A stretch of DNA of 64,000 nucleotides, from positions 109,706-173,705 of the forward strand of contig NZ_JAIRCA020000002.1 in assembly GCF_020089495.2 (NCBI RefSeq). Reading direction: 5' to 3'. This document shows, piece by piece, positions 37,121 to 45,885 of the stretch. The notes under the pieces are model-generated. The model did no database searches. It was not told the DNA's origin and was given only the letters and a program-made list of their open reading frames with translations. A program made the translations under genes and the position numbers. The number at the start of each line of letters is the position of its first letter. Position 1 is the stretch's first letter. The stretch is from Streptococcus mitis subsp. hohhotensis (lineage in GTDB: Bacteria; Bacillota; Bacilli; Lactobacillales; Streptococcaceae).

Positions 37121-38044
37121 CTATAGAGTAGGAATTCCTGAAGAACAACTTAGGTGGCCTTCCTTATCAATCAGAATCGCTTCGATTCCCTCCAAACTTT
37201 CGACTTGCCAAAGGATAGAAGCAGGTCTTTCTCCAAATAAACGAGTTGTCCAGATTTCACCATCGACTGATTTATCAGAGATGATTGTGAGACTTGCTAG
37301 TTCCGTTTCAACAGGATATCCTGTTTGGCTGTCAAAAATATGATGGTAATCTTTTCCATCGACTGTCAGGTGACGTTCATAAATGCCTGAAGTTACGACA
37401 GATTGATTGACAACGGGGATGGTCATTAAGTGATTTCCCCGAGGATTGGCTGGGTCTTGAATCCCGATTTGCCAAGGCTGATTTCCTCTTGCCTGATTTT
37501 TTCCAATGGTCAGGATATTCCCTCCCAGATTAATCAAGGCAGATGTCACTCCCTCTTCTCTCAGAAATTGGGCAACTTTATCTGCACTATAACCCTTGGC
37601 TAAACAACCAAGATCGATCTTCATTCCTTTCTGTTTCAAGAATACAGTGGAAGTAGAAGAATCTAACTCGATATAATGAGGATTGATTAAAGGAAGTACC
37701 GATTCAATTTTTTGAGGTTGTGCGACCTTGGCATCCGAAAAACCGATGCGCCAGGTTTGAATTAAGGGACCAATACTGATGTTGAGATGGCTAGAGGGCG
37801 CTAGGCTATGCTCTAAACCAAGTGAAATCAGTTCAAACAGGTCTGGATGAACTTTGACAGGAGCTATTCCAGCTTGATAATTGATTTCCATCAACTCAGA
37901 TTCTTGGCTATTGGCATTGAAGCGGTATTCGAGCTCTCTGAGTAAATCAAAGGATTTTTGGAGCAAGCTATCTGCTCGCTCATCCACTAATGAAATAGTG
38001 ATAGTGGTTCCCATTAGGCGTTCAGAATGTGAACTAAGAGGCAA
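37121..38044 (-). CDS. apbE: ApbE-family FAD:protein FMN transferase, cytoplasmic form
   Basis: 307 residues from a TTG start with an AAAGGAG SD eight bases away; the family start region is RLMGTTITISLVDE. Conserved blocks are DLGCLAKGYSADKVAQFL, ALINLGGNILTIG and the metal-site Asp in KSVDGEIWTTRLF. ApbE transfers FMN from FAD to Thr/Ser in target proteins, with Mg2+. Most ApbE proteins are exported lipoproteins; this one has no signal peptide, so its target should be cytoplasmic. The flavoprotein with two DATSGAS motifs in the same operon is the obvious candidate. Divergent from nox. Confidence 0.9.
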   Translation of the reverse strand: MPLSSHSERLMGTTITISLVDERADSLLQKSFDLLRELEYRFNANSQESELMEINYQAGIAPVKVHPDLFELISLGLEHSLAPSSHLNISIGPLIQTWRIGFSDAKVAQPQKIESVLPLINPHYIELDSSTSTVFLKQKGMKIDLGCLAKGYSADKVAQFLREEGVTSALINLGGNILTIGKNQARGNQPWQIGIQDPANPRGNHLMTIPVVNQSVVTSGIYERHLTVDGKDYHHIFDSQTGYPVETELASLTIISDKSVDGEIWTTRLFGERPASILWQVESLEGIEAILIDKEGHLSCSSGIPTL

Positions 38045-38133
38045 GTTACCAACTCCTTTCTCTTATGAAAAGAAGGTTGAAATATAGTAAATTTATGAAA
38101 AATGAACCCCTTACATTTTCTTTCCATGATACT

Positions 38134-38176
38134 AGCATACCATAAAGTCAGCGTTTTCACAAATAAAATTTGTAAA
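38134..38176 (-). promoter_or_regulatory. apbE operon promoter with overlapping palindrome
   Basis: On the minus strand TTGTGA (38162-38157), 17-bp spacer, TATGCT (38139-38134) with TGG before it. The palindrome TTCACAAAT AAA ATTTGTAAA (38156-38176) covers the -35 box, so a repressor could act here. Half-site order differs from the Rex site (TTGTGA...TCACAA), so the regulator is unknown. Confidence 0.5.
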
Positions 38177-38283
38177 CTTGTCAAGAAATATGCTCAGAAA
38201 ATAAAGAGTAATTGTAAGAAAGGCTGATAAAATACAGATTATTTACATTTTTTTACAAAAAAATCGGGAAAATTAGCTAAACT

Positions 38284-38313
38284 CTTGTAAACGCTAACAG
38301 TAAATGTTATACT
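38284..38313 (+). promoter_or_regulatory. nox promoter with cre site
   Basis: TTGTAA (38285-38290), 17 bp, TATACT (38308-38313), extended by TG. CTTGTAAACGCTAACA (38284-38299) matches the CcpA-binding consensus WWTGNAARCGNWWNCA in 15 of 16 positions and covers the -35 box, which predicts repression by CcpA when sugar is plentiful. Confidence 0.65.
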
Positions 38314-38351
38314 AGAAGAGTAAATTTAAAATTGAAGGTAGGAATTTTTCT

Positions 38352-39731
38352 ATGAGTAAAATCGTTGTAGTTGGTGCTAACCACGCTGGTACAGCATGTA
38401 TTAATACTATGTTGGATAATTTTGGGAATGAGAACGAAATCGTTGTATTTGACCAAAACTCTAACATCTCTTTCCTAGGATGTGGAATGGCTCTCTGGAT
38501 TGGGGAACAAATTGACGGTGCTGAAGGCTTGTTCTATTCTGATAAAGAAAAATTGGAAGCTAAAGGTGCCAAAGTTTACATGAACTCACCTGTTCTTTCA
38601 ATCGACTATGATAATAAAGTAGTTACAGCAGAAGTTGAAGGAAAAGAGCACAAAGAATCATACGAAAAATTGATTTTCGCTACAGGTTCTACACCAATCT
38701 TGCCACCAATCGAAGGTGTTGAAATTGTTAAAGGAAACCGCGAATTTAAAGCAACTCTTGAAAACGTACAATTCGTGAAATTGTACCAAAACGCTGAAGA
38801 AGTGATTCACAAATTGGCTGACAAGAGCCAACACCTCGACCGTATCGCTGTTGTTGGTGGTGGTTACATCGGTGTTGAACTGGCTGAAGCCTTTGAACGT
38901 CTTGGAAAAGAAGTTGTCCTTGTCGACATCGTTGATACTGTCTTGAATGGTTACTATGACAAAGACTTCACACAAATGATGGCGAAGAATTTGGAAGACC
39001 ACAATATCCGCTTGGCTCTTGGTCAAACTGTTAAAGCAATCGAAGGTGACGGTAAAGTTGAACGCTTGATTACGGATAAAGAAACTTTCGATGTGGACAT
39101 GGTTATCCTTGCAGTTGGTTTCCGTCCAAACACAGCCCTTGCTGATGGTAAGATTGAACTCTTCCGCAACGGTGCCTTCCTTGTAGACAAGAAACAAGAA
39201 ACATCTATCCCAGGCGTTTACGCAGTAGGTGACTGTGCGACTGTTTATGACAACGCTCGTAAAGACACTAGCTACATCGCTCTTGCTTCAAACGCTGTTC
39301 GTACTGGTATCGTTGGTGCATATAACGCATGTGGACATGAATTGGAAGGAATCGGTGTTCAAGGTTCAAACGGTATCTCTATCTACGGTCTTCACATGGT
39401 TTCAACTGGTTTGACTCTTGAAAAAGCGAAAGCTGCTGGTTACAATGCAACTGAAACAGGCTTTAACGATCTTCAAAAACCAGAATTCATGAAACATGAT
39501 AACCATGAAGTTGCGATTAAGATTGTCTTTGACAAAGATAGCCGTGAAATTCTTGGTGCCCAAATGGTTTCACACGATTCTGCAATCAGCATGGGAATTC
39601 ACATGTTCTCACTTGCTATCCAAGAACATGTAACAATTGATAAATTGGCATTGACAGACCTCTTCTTCTTGCCACACTTCAACAAACCATACAACTACAT
39701 CACAATGGCTGCACTTACAGCTGAAAAATAA
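38352..39731 (+). CDS. nox: Water-forming NADH oxidase
   Basis: 459 residues of the pyridine-nucleotide disulfide reductase family. FAD-binding motif [13 protein letters not shown] is at the N-terminus, the single redox-active Cys is in [12 protein letters not shown] (Cys44), NADH-binding motif [15 protein letters not shown] lies near residue 168, and FAD-site [10 protein letters not shown] near 292. The single-cysteine form reduces O2 to water with two NADH, regenerating NAD+ for glycolysis in aerobically growing streptococci. SD is GGTAGGA. Own promoter with a cre site; own terminator. Confidence 0.96.
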   Translation: MSKIVVVGANHAGTACINTMLDNFGNENEIVVFDQNSNISFLGCGMALWIGEQIDGAEGLFYSDKEKLEAKGAKVYMNSPVLSIDYDNKVVTAEVEGKEHKESYEKLIFATGSTPILPPIEGVEIVKGNREFKATLENVQFVKLYQNAEEVIHKLADKSQHLDRIAVVGGGYIGVELAEAFERLGKEVVLVDIVDTVLNGYYDKDFTQMMAKNLEDHNIRLALGQTVKAIEGDGKVERLITDKETFDVDMVILAVGFRPNTALADGKIELFRNGAFLVDKKQETSIPGVYAVGDCATVYDNARKDTSYIALASNAVRTGIVGAYNACGHELEGIGVQGSNGISIYGLHMVSTGLTLEKAKAAGYNATETGFNDLQKPEFMKHDNHEVAIKIVFDKDSREILGAQMVSHDSAISMGIHMFSLAIQEHVTIDKLALTDLFFLPHFNKPYNYITMAALTAEK

Positions 39732-39746
39732 AAATGAATGAGCTAT

Positions 39747-39778
39747 CTGGCCTTAAGTTGAGGTCAGATAGTTTTTTA
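39747..39778 (+). terminator. nox terminator
   Basis: CTATCTGGCCT, TAAGTTG loop, AGGTCAGATAG and TTTTTT. Confidence 0.82.
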
Positions 39779-39882
39779 GATAATCTGTCCCCATACAATT
39801 ACGTTTTTTTTATCTTGTGATTCATTCTAATCTAACTTAAAATGAAATGGTAGCTACCAATACAAATGATGAGGAAAAAGAA

Positions 39883-40758
39883 ATGACTGAAAATCGTTAT
39901 GAACTAAATAAAAACTTGGCACAGATGCTTAAGGGCGGAGTTATCATGGACGTTCAGAACCCTGAACAGGCTCGTATTGCAGAGGCTGCTGGTGCGGCAG
40001 CTGTTATGGCCTTGGAGCGGATTCCAGCTGATATTCGTGCAGCTGGTGGAGTTTCCCGTATGAGTGATCCAAAGATGATTAAGGAAATCCAAGAAGCAGT
40101 TAGTATTCCAGTAATGGCCAAGGTCAGAATCGGGCATTTTGTTGAAGCTCAAATTTTAGAGGCTATTGAAATTGATTATATCGATGAGAGTGAAGTTCTA
40201 TCTCCAGCTGATGACCGTTTCCATGTGGACAAGAAAGAATTCCAAGTTCCTTTTGTCTGTGGAGCTAAGGACTTGGGTGAAGCCTTGCGTCGTATCGCTG
40301 AAGGTGCTTCTATGATTCGTACAAAAGGAGAACCAGGTACAGGAGATATTGTCCAAGCTGTTCGCCATATGCGTATGATGAATCAGGAAATTCGCCGCAT
40401 TCAAAATCTACGTGAGGACGAACTTTATGTTGCTGCTAAGGACTTGCAAGTCCCTGTAGAATTGGTTCAATACGTTCATGAACATGGGAAATTGCCAGTT
40501 GTAAACTTCGCTGCTGGAGGAGTTGCAACGCCAGCAGATGCAGCGCTGATGATGCAATTAGGGGCAGAGGGGGTCTTTGTCGGTTCAGGTATTTTCAAGT
40601 CAGGAGATCCTGTTAAACGAGCGAGCGCCATTGTTAAGGCTGTGACTAACTTCCGAAATCCTCAAATCCTAGCTCAAATCTCTGAAGATTTAGGAGAAGC
40701 CATGGTTGGTATCAATGAAAATGAAATCCAAATTCTCATGGCAGAGCGAGGAAAATAG
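39883..40758 (+). CDS. pdxS: Pyridoxal 5'-phosphate synthase subunit PdxS
   Basis: 291 residues from the ATG at 39883 ([19 protein letters not shown]), the standard PdxS start, with a GAGGAAA SD; an upstream in-frame ATG at 39847 would add 12 unusual residues. TIM barrel; conserved KGGVIMDV, catalytic Lys in [10 protein letters not shown] and [19 protein letters not shown]. It condenses ribose 5-phosphate, glyceraldehyde 3-phosphate and ammonia into PLP as a dodecamer with PdxT. The pdxT gene starts at the base after its stop codon. Confidence 0.97.
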   Translation: MTENRYELNKNLAQMLKGGVIMDVQNPEQARIAEAAGAAAVMALERIPADIRAAGGVSRMSDPKMIKEIQEAVSIPVMAKVRIGHFVEAQILEAIEIDYIDESEVLSPADDRFHVDKKEFQVPFVCGAKDLGEALRRIAEGASMIRTKGEPGTGDIVQAVRHMRMMNQEIRRIQNLREDELYVAAKDLQVPVELVQYVHEHGKLPVVNFAAGGVATPADAALMMQLGAEGVFVGSGIFKSGDPVKRASAIVKAVTNFRNPQILAQISEDLGEAMVGINENEIQILMAERGK

Positions 40759-41346
40759 ATGAAAATCGGAATATTGGCCTTGCAAGGTGCCTTTGCAGAA
40801 CATGCAAAAGTGCTGGATCAATTAGGTGTCGAGAGTGTTGAAATCAGAAATTTAGAGGATTTTCAGAAATCTCAGAGTGACTTGTCGGGTTTGATTTTGC
40901 CTGGTGGTGAGTCTACAACCATGGGCAAGCTCTTACGTGATCAGAACATGCTGATTCCCATTCGAGAAGCCATTCTATCTGGTTTACCAGCCTTTGGAAC
41001 CTGTGCAGGCTTAATTTTGCTGGCTAAGGAAATTACTTCTCAGGACGAGAGTCATCTTGGAACTATGAATATGGTGGTCGAGCGAAATGCCTATGGGCGC
41101 CAATTAGGAAGTTTCTATACGGAAGCAGAATGTAAGGGAGTTGGTAGTATTCCAATGACCTTTATCCGTGGTCCAATTATCAGCAGTGTTGGAGAAGGTG
41201 TAGAAATTCTAGCAAGAGTTGACGATCAAATCGTTGCAGCCCAAGAAAAAAATATGTTGGTAACTTCTTTTCATCCAGAATTGACTGATGATGTGCGCTT
41301 GCACAAGTACTTTATAAATATGTGTGACAAAAAGATAGTGGAATAA
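40759..41346 (+). CDS. pdxT: PLP synthase glutaminase subunit PdxT
   Basis: 195 residues. Class I glutaminase: [13 protein letters not shown] near residue 46, the nucleophile Cys in [12 protein letters not shown] (near 80), and His/Glu in [10 protein letters not shown] near the C-terminus. It feeds ammonia to PdxS. Start ATG directly follows the pdxS stop. The SD is in the pdxS 3' end (GCGAGGAAAA). Confidence 0.96.
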   Translation: MKIGILALQGAFAEHAKVLDQLGVESVEIRNLEDFQKSQSDLSGLILPGGESTTMGKLLRDQNMLIPIREAILSGLPAFGTCAGLILLAKEITSQDESHLGTMNMVVERNAYGRQLGSFYTEAECKGVGSIPMTFIRGPIISSVGEGVEILARVDDQIVAAQEKNMLVTSFHPELTDDVRLHKYFINMCDKKIVE

Positions 41347-41561
41347 AAAGTGATAAATCAAGTTTCGATTCGCTTTTTCCAAAGAATCATTTTTTAAGTC
41401 ATCTGACAGTATTCTGTGATGTTAGATTTATTTACGATAAATTAGAAAAGAATGATTGTTTTGACTTAGCGCATACAGCTTATATGCTGAATATGGTGTT
41501 CAAGTATCTTTTATTGAAAGCACTTTAGAGGATGGAGTTAAAATACTATTCTATACTCCTT
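41347..41561 (+). other. pdxT downstream region, gene debris
   Basis: No intact gene. A plus-strand stretch at about 41425-41540 looks like decayed coding text, but no family could be named. It leads into a BOX element. Confidence 0.4.
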
Positions 41562-41760
41562 AATACTCTTCGAAAATCTCTTCAAACCACGTCAGCTTCA
41601 CCTTGCCGTAGGTATGGTTACTGACTTCGTCAGTTCTATCCACAACCTCAAAACTGTGTTTTGAGCTGACTTCGTCAGTTTCATCTACAACCTCAAAGCT
41701 GTACCTTGAGCAACCTGCGGTTAGCTTCCTATTTTGCTCTTTGATTTTCGTTGAGTATAA
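41562..41760 (+). repeat. BOX element (A1-B2-C1)
   Basis: boxA AATACTCTTCGAAAATCTCT and TTCAAACCACGTCAGC; two boxB copies, each with CTGACTTCGTCAGTT; boxC CAACCTGCGGTTAGCTTCC and TTTGATTTTCGTTGAGTATAA. It has one more boxB than the copy at 10.4 kb. Confidence 0.92.
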
Positions 41761-41811
41761 AAATGATGTATAGGACTGGTCAAAAAGATCACTTCGAAAA
41801 TAGCAAAAAAC

Positions 41812-41940
41812 GAGGCTGGGGAAAAGTCTTTAAAATCAAAAAAACGCATAATATCAGGTGTTGAAAAAACTTGATACTATGCATTTTTTTGTGGGAAGAT
41901 TTACTTCATTTTCTACTGAAATTGAGTTTTGCCCAGCTTC
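41812..41940. repeat. Small inverted-repeat element enclosing a terminator-like hairpin
   Basis: GAGGCTGGGGAAAAGTC at 41812-41828 is repeated inverted at 41924-41940 (GAGTTTTGCCCAGCTTC). Between them is a hairpin with AAAAAACGCATA and TATGCATTTTTTT arms (41839-41888). The outer arms resemble the GAGGCTGG phrase after vicX at 14801 and may be a mobile-element footprint. Confidence 0.5.
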
Positions 41941-41953
41941 TGGTAATTCTCTA

Positions 41954-42041
41954 CGGAAGACATGGGATTCGAACCCACGCACGCTATTACACGCCTACCG
42001 CGTTTCCAACACGGCCTCTTAAGCCTCTTGAGTAATCTTCC
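41954..42041 (-). tRNA. tRNA-Ser (GGA)
   Basis: 88 nt with a long variable arm, as in all tRNA-Ser. Acceptor arms GGAAGAT and GTCTTCC pair; anticodon loop TTGGAAA between CCGTG and CGCGG gives GGA; T arm GTGGG TTCGAAT CCCAT. CCA is not encoded. Confidence 0.95.
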
Positions 42042-42142
42042 AATACTTACTCAAATAGTCTACCATAAAGATACTTATCTTGCAATAAAAATTCTGAAAA
42101 TAAGAAAAATGATAGAATTTGAAAGAAAATGATAAAAAATGC

Positions 42143-42190
42143 TTGACTTTGAAATAAAGTATGATAGAATGAATAGTGTAAACGATAACA
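42143..42190 (+). promoter_or_regulatory. fruRKA promoter and cre site
   Basis: TTGACT (42143-42148), 16 bp, TAGAAT (42165-42170) with TGA before it. AGTGTAAACGATAACA (42175-42190) agrees with the CcpA cre consensus in 15 of 16 positions and overlaps the expected start of transcription. Glucose repression through CcpA is predicted. Confidence 0.7.
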
Positions 42191-42202
42191 GGAGGTGATT
42201 CA

Positions 42203-42943
42203 GTGTTAAAAACAGAGCGGAAGCAACTGATTTTAGAGGAGTTAAATCAACATCATGTAGTTTCTCTAGAAAAATTAGTTAGTTTGTTAGAGACCTCAGA
42301 ATCAACGGTTCGAAGAGACTTGGATGAATTGGAAGCAGAAAACAAGCTTCGTCGCGTGCATGGTGGAGCAGAATTGCCCCATTCCTTGCAGGAAGAAGAA
42401 ACCATTCAAGAAAAATCTGTCAAAAACCTTCAAGAGAAGAAGTTACTTGCTCAGAAAGCAGCCTCTCTCATCAAGGAACAAGATGTCATCTTTATCGATG
42501 CTGGAACAACGACAGCCTTTTTGATTCATGAATTGGTTAATAAAAATGTCACAGTCGTGACCAATTCGATTCACCATGCCGCTCAGTTGGTTGAAAATCA
42601 GATTCCAACTGTCATGGTTGGAGGAAGTGTCAAGATGGCAACAGATGCTAGCATCGGGGGCGTTGCTCTTAACCAGATTAACCAATTGCACTTTGACCGT
42701 GCCTTTATCGGGATGAATGGTGTGGACGATGGCTATTATACGACTCCTGATATGGAGGAGGGAGCTGTGAAGCGTGCTATTTTAGAGAATGCCAAACAGA
42801 CCTATGTCTTGGTGGATTCGTCTAAGATTGGACAAACTTGCTTTGCCAAGGTAGCACCACTCAAACGTGCTATTGTTATCACAAGTCAAGGGCATGAGCT
42901 CTTGCAGGCTATTAAGGAGAAAACGGAGGTAATAGAAGTATGA
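42203..42943 (+). CDS. fruR: DeoR-family fructose operon repressor
   Basis: 246 residues from a GTG start with a perfect AGGAGGTGA SD. The N-terminal winged helix has VSLEKLVSLLETSESTVRRDL and the DeoR hallmark RRVHGGAE; the C-terminal sugar-phosphate sensor has FIDAGTTTAFL and GGSVK. It should repress the operon until fructose 1-phosphate accumulates. First gene of fruR-fruK-fruA, overlapping fruK by four bases. Confidence 0.95.
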   Translation: MLKTERKQLILEELNQHHVVSLEKLVSLLETSESTVRRDLDELEAENKLRRVHGGAELPHSLQEEETIQEKSVKNLQEKKLLAQKAASLIKEQDVIFIDAGTTTAFLIHELVNKNVTVVTNSIHHAAQLVENQIPTVMVGGSVKMATDASIGGVALNQINQLHFDRAFIGMNGVDDGYYTTPDMEEGAVKRAILENAKQTYVLVDSSKIGQTCFAKVAPLKRAIVITSQGHELLQAIKEKTEVIEV

Positions 42944-43851
42944 TTTATACAGTCACACTCAATCCATCCATTGACTATATCGTGCGCTTGGACCAAGTTC
43001 AAGTCGGTAGTGTCAATCGTATGGACAGTGATGATAAGTTTGCTGGTGGGAAAGGAATCAATGTCAGTCGTGTCTTGAAACGTTTGGATATTCCCAATAC
43101 AGCAACTGGATTTATCGGAGGTTTTACTGGTAAATTTATCACAGATACTTTGGCAGAGGAAGAAATCGAGACGCGTTTTGTCCAAGTGGCAGAAGATACT
43201 CGTATCAATGTCAAGATTAAAGCGGACCAAGAAACAGAAATCAACGGAACGGGCCCAACTGTTGAACCGGATCAGCTAGAAGAATTGAAAGCTATTTTAT
43301 CTAGTTTGACTGCAGAAGATACAGTTGTATTTGCTGGTTCAAGTGCTAAAAATCTAGGCAACGTCATCTACAAGGATTTGATTGCCTTGACACGCCAGAC
43401 TGGTGCGCAAGTGGTTTGTGACTTTGAAGGACAGACCTTGATTGATAGTTTGGACTATCAGCCACTCTTGGTCAAACCAAATAATCACGAGCTTGGAGCG
43501 ATTTTTGGGGTTAAACTCGAAAGTTTAGAGAAAATTGAGAAATACGCTCGTCAGTTACTGGCTAAAGGAGCTCAAAACGTCATTATCTCTATGGCTGGTG
43601 ACGGTGCCCTTCTTGTCACATCTGAGGGAGCTTACTTCGCAAAACCTATCAAGGGAACAGTCAAAAATTCAGTTGGTGCTGGTGACTCTATGGTTGCTGG
43701 ATTTACCGGTGAATTTGTCAAATCAAAAGATGCAGTAGAAGCCTTCAAATGGGGAGTTGCTTGTGGAACAGCAACGACATTCTCAGATGACTTGGCAACA
43801 GCAGAATTTATTAAAGAAACATATGAAAAAGTTGAGGTAGAAAAACGATGA
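42940..43851 (+). CDS. fruK: 1-phosphofructokinase
   Basis: 303 residues, PfkB family. Signature 1 GGKGINVSRVLKRL near residue 36 and signature 2 NSVGAGDSMVAGF near residue 245 with the catalytic Asp. It phosphorylates fructose 1-phosphate, the product of FruA, to fructose 1,6-bisphosphate. Overlaps fruR and fruA by four bases each (ATGA), so all three are translationally coupled. Confidence 0.95.
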   Translation: MIYTVTLNPSIDYIVRLDQVQVGSVNRMDSDDKFAGGKGINVSRVLKRLDIPNTATGFIGGFTGKFITDTLAEEEIETRFVQVAEDTRINVKIKADQETEINGTGPTVEPDQLEELKAILSSLTAEDTVVFAGSSAKNLGNVIYKDLIALTRQTGAQVVCDFEGQTLIDSLDYQPLLVKPNNHELGAIFGVKLESLEKIEKYARQLLAKGAQNVIISMAGDGALLVTSEGAYFAKPIKGTVKNSVGAGDSMVAGFTGEFVKSKDAVEAFKWGVACGTATTFSDDLATAEFIKETYEKVEVEKR

Positions 43852-45800
43852 AAATTCAAGACCTATTGAGAAAAGATGTTATGTTGCTGGATTTGCAGGC
43901 AACTGAAAAAACAGCTGTCATTGAAGAGATGATTAAAAGTTTGATAGACCACGGTTATGTAACAGATTTTGAAACATTTAAAGAAGGAATTTTGGCGCGT
44001 GAAGCTCTCACTTCTACTGGTTTGGGTGACGGAATCGCAATGCCTCACAGCAAAAATGCTGCTGTCAAAGAAGCGACAGTTCTATTTGCCAAGTCAAATA
44101 AGGGTGTTGACTATGAGAGTTTGGGTGGACAAGCAACTGATCTATTCTTCATGATTGCAGCTCCAGAAGGTGCCAATGACACTCACTTAGCAGCTTTGGC
44201 AGAATTGTCTCAATACTTGATGAAAGACGGATTTGCTGACAAACTTCGTCAAGCAACATCAGCTGATCAAATAATCGAACTTTTTGACCAAGCTTCAGAA
44301 AAAGCTGAGGAGCCAGTTCAAGCACCTGTCAATGAATCTGGTGACTTTGTTGTAGCTGTTACAGCTTGTACAACAGGTATTGCCCACACTTACATGGCCC
44401 AAGAAGCTCTTCAAAAAGTGGCTACTGAAATGGGTGTTGGAATTAAGGTCGAAACCAACGGTGCTAGTGGTGTTGGTAACCAACTAACTGCGGAAGACAT
44501 TCGTAAGGCTAAAGCTGTTATCATCGCAGCAGACAAGGCTGTTGAAATGGATCGTTTCGATGGCAAACCATTGATCAATCGTCCAGTTGCTGACGGTATC
44601 CGTAAGACAGAAGAATTGATTAACTTGGCTCTTTCTGGAGATGCTGAAGTCTACCGTGCTGCTAATGGAGCAAAAGATGCAACAGCCTCTAACGAAAAAC
44701 AAAGCCTTGGTGGTGCCTTCTACAAACACTTGATGAGTGGTGTATCTCAAATGTTACCATTCGTTATTGGTGGTGGTATCATGATTGCCCTTGCTTTCTT
44801 GATTGATGGTGCTTTGGGTGTTCCAAATGAAAACCTTGGAAGTCTTGGTTCTTACCATGAGCTAGCTTCTATGTTCATGAAAATTGGTGGTGCAGCCTTT
44901 GGCTTGATGCTTCCAGTCTTTGCAGGTTATGTTGCCTACTCTATCGCTGAAAAACCAGGTTTGGTAGCAGGTTTCGTGGCTGGTGCTATTGCCAAAGAAG
45001 GTTTTGCCTTTGGTAAAATCCCTTATGCCGCAGGTGGTGAAGCAACTTCAACTCTTGCAGGTGTCTCATCTGGTTTCCTAGGTGCCCTTGTAGGTGGATT
45101 TATCGCAGGTGCTTTGGTTCTTGCTATCAAGAAATACGTTAAAGTTCCACGTTCACTTGAAGGTGCTAAATCAATTCTTCTCTTGCCATTTCTTGGAACA
45201 ATCTTGACTGGATTTGTTATGCTAGCTGTTAACATCCCAATGGCAGCAATCAACACTGCTATGAATGACTTCCTAGGCGGTCTTGGAGGAGGTTCAGCTG
45301 TCCTTCTTGGTATCGTCCTTGGTGGAATGATGGCTGTTGACATGGGTGGACCAGTTAACAAAGCTGCCTATGTATTTGGTACAGGTACGCTTGCAGCAAC
45401 TGTTTCTTCAGGTGGTTCTGTAGCCATGGCAGCAGTTATGGCTGGAGGAATGGTGCCACCACTTGCAATCTTTGTCGCAACTCTTCTTTTCAAAGATAAA
45501 TTTACTAAGGAAGAACGCAACTCTGGTTTAACAAACATCATCATGGGCTTGTCATTTATCACTGAGGGAGCAATTCCATTTGGTGCCGCTGACCCAGCTC
45601 GTGCGATCCCAAGTTTCATCCTTGGTTCAGCAGTAGCAGGTGGCCTCGTTGGTCTTACTGGTATCAAACTCATGGCGCCACACGGAGGAATCTTCGTTAT
45701 CGCCCTTACTTCAAATGCTCTCCTTTACCTCGTTTCTGTCTTGGTAGGAGCAATCGTAAGTGGTGTGGTCTATGGTTACCTACGCAAACCACAAGCATAA
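43848..45800 (+). CDS. fruA: Fructose PTS permease, EIIABC
   Basis: 650 residues, domain order A-B-C. EIIA (1-150) has phospho-His67 in GIAMPHSKN; EIIB (about 165-270) has phospho-Cys174 in TACTTGIAHTYMA; EIIC (about 290-650) has eight or more membrane segments with GGAAFGLMLPVFAGYVAYS and EGAIPFGAADPARAIP. It imports fructose as fructose 1-phosphate at the membrane. Last gene of the fru operon. Confidence 0.96.
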   Translation: MKIQDLLRKDVMLLDLQATEKTAVIEEMIKSLIDHGYVTDFETFKEGILAREALTSTGLGDGIAMPHSKNAAVKEATVLFAKSNKGVDYESLGGQATDLFFMIAAPEGANDTHLAALAELSQYLMKDGFADKLRQATSADQIIELFDQASEKAEEPVQAPVNESGDFVVAVTACTTGIAHTYMAQEALQKVATEMGVGIKVETNGASGVGNQLTAEDIRKAKAVIIAADKAVEMDRFDGKPLINRPVADGIRKTEELINLALSGDAEVYRAANGAKDATASNEKQSLGGAFYKHLMSGVSQMLPFVIGGGIMIALAFLIDGALGVPNENLGSLGSYHELASMFMKIGGAAFGLMLPVFAGYVAYSIAEKPGLVAGFVAGAIAKEGFAFGKIPYAAGGEATSTLAGVSSGFLGALVGGFIAGALVLAIKKYVKVPRSLEGAKSILLLPFLGTILTGFVMLAVNIPMAAINTAMNDFLGGLGGGSAVLLGIVLGGMMAVDMGGPVNKAAYVFGTGTLAATVSSGGSVAMAAVMAGGMVPPLAIFVATLLFKDKFTKEERNSGLTNIIMGLSFITEGAIPFGAADPARAIPSFILGSAVAGGLVGLTGIKLMAPHGGIFVIALTSNALLYLVSVLVGAIVSGVVYGYLRKPQA

Positions 45801-45814
45801 AAAATAGAAAAATG

Positions 45815-45845
45815 AAAAGATTGGACCGTTTGGTGCAGTCTTTTT
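45815..45845 (+). terminator. fru operon terminator
   Basis: AAAAGATTG pairs imperfectly with CAGTCTTTTT; just downstream of the fruA stop. Confidence 0.6.
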
Positions 45846-45870
45846 CTCTTTCCGAAATGCCTGTGAAATA

Positions 45871-45879
45871 TGGTATAAT
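45871..45879 (+). promoter_or_regulatory. ftsK promoter (predicted leaderless)
   Basis: TGGTATAAT, hexamer 45874-45879, six bases before the ftsK ATG; no SD between them. Confidence 0.55.
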
Positions 45880-45885
45880 AGAAGA

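Noticed and set aside
38156..38176. Rex-binding site
   Set aside because: Half-sites are in the reverse order compared with TTGTGA-N6-TCACAA; kept only as an unassigned palindrome.
38658..39197. Minus-strand frame of 179 codons inside nox
   Set aside because: Shadow of a highly expressed gene with biased codons; no family features.
39847..39882. Upstream start for pdxS
   Set aside because: It adds 12 charged residues outside the conserved family start, and a good SD precedes the ATG at 39883.
10376..42000. CRISPR array
   Set aside because: The recurring blocks are BOX elements, not equally spaced identical repeats with unique spacers; no cas genes are present.
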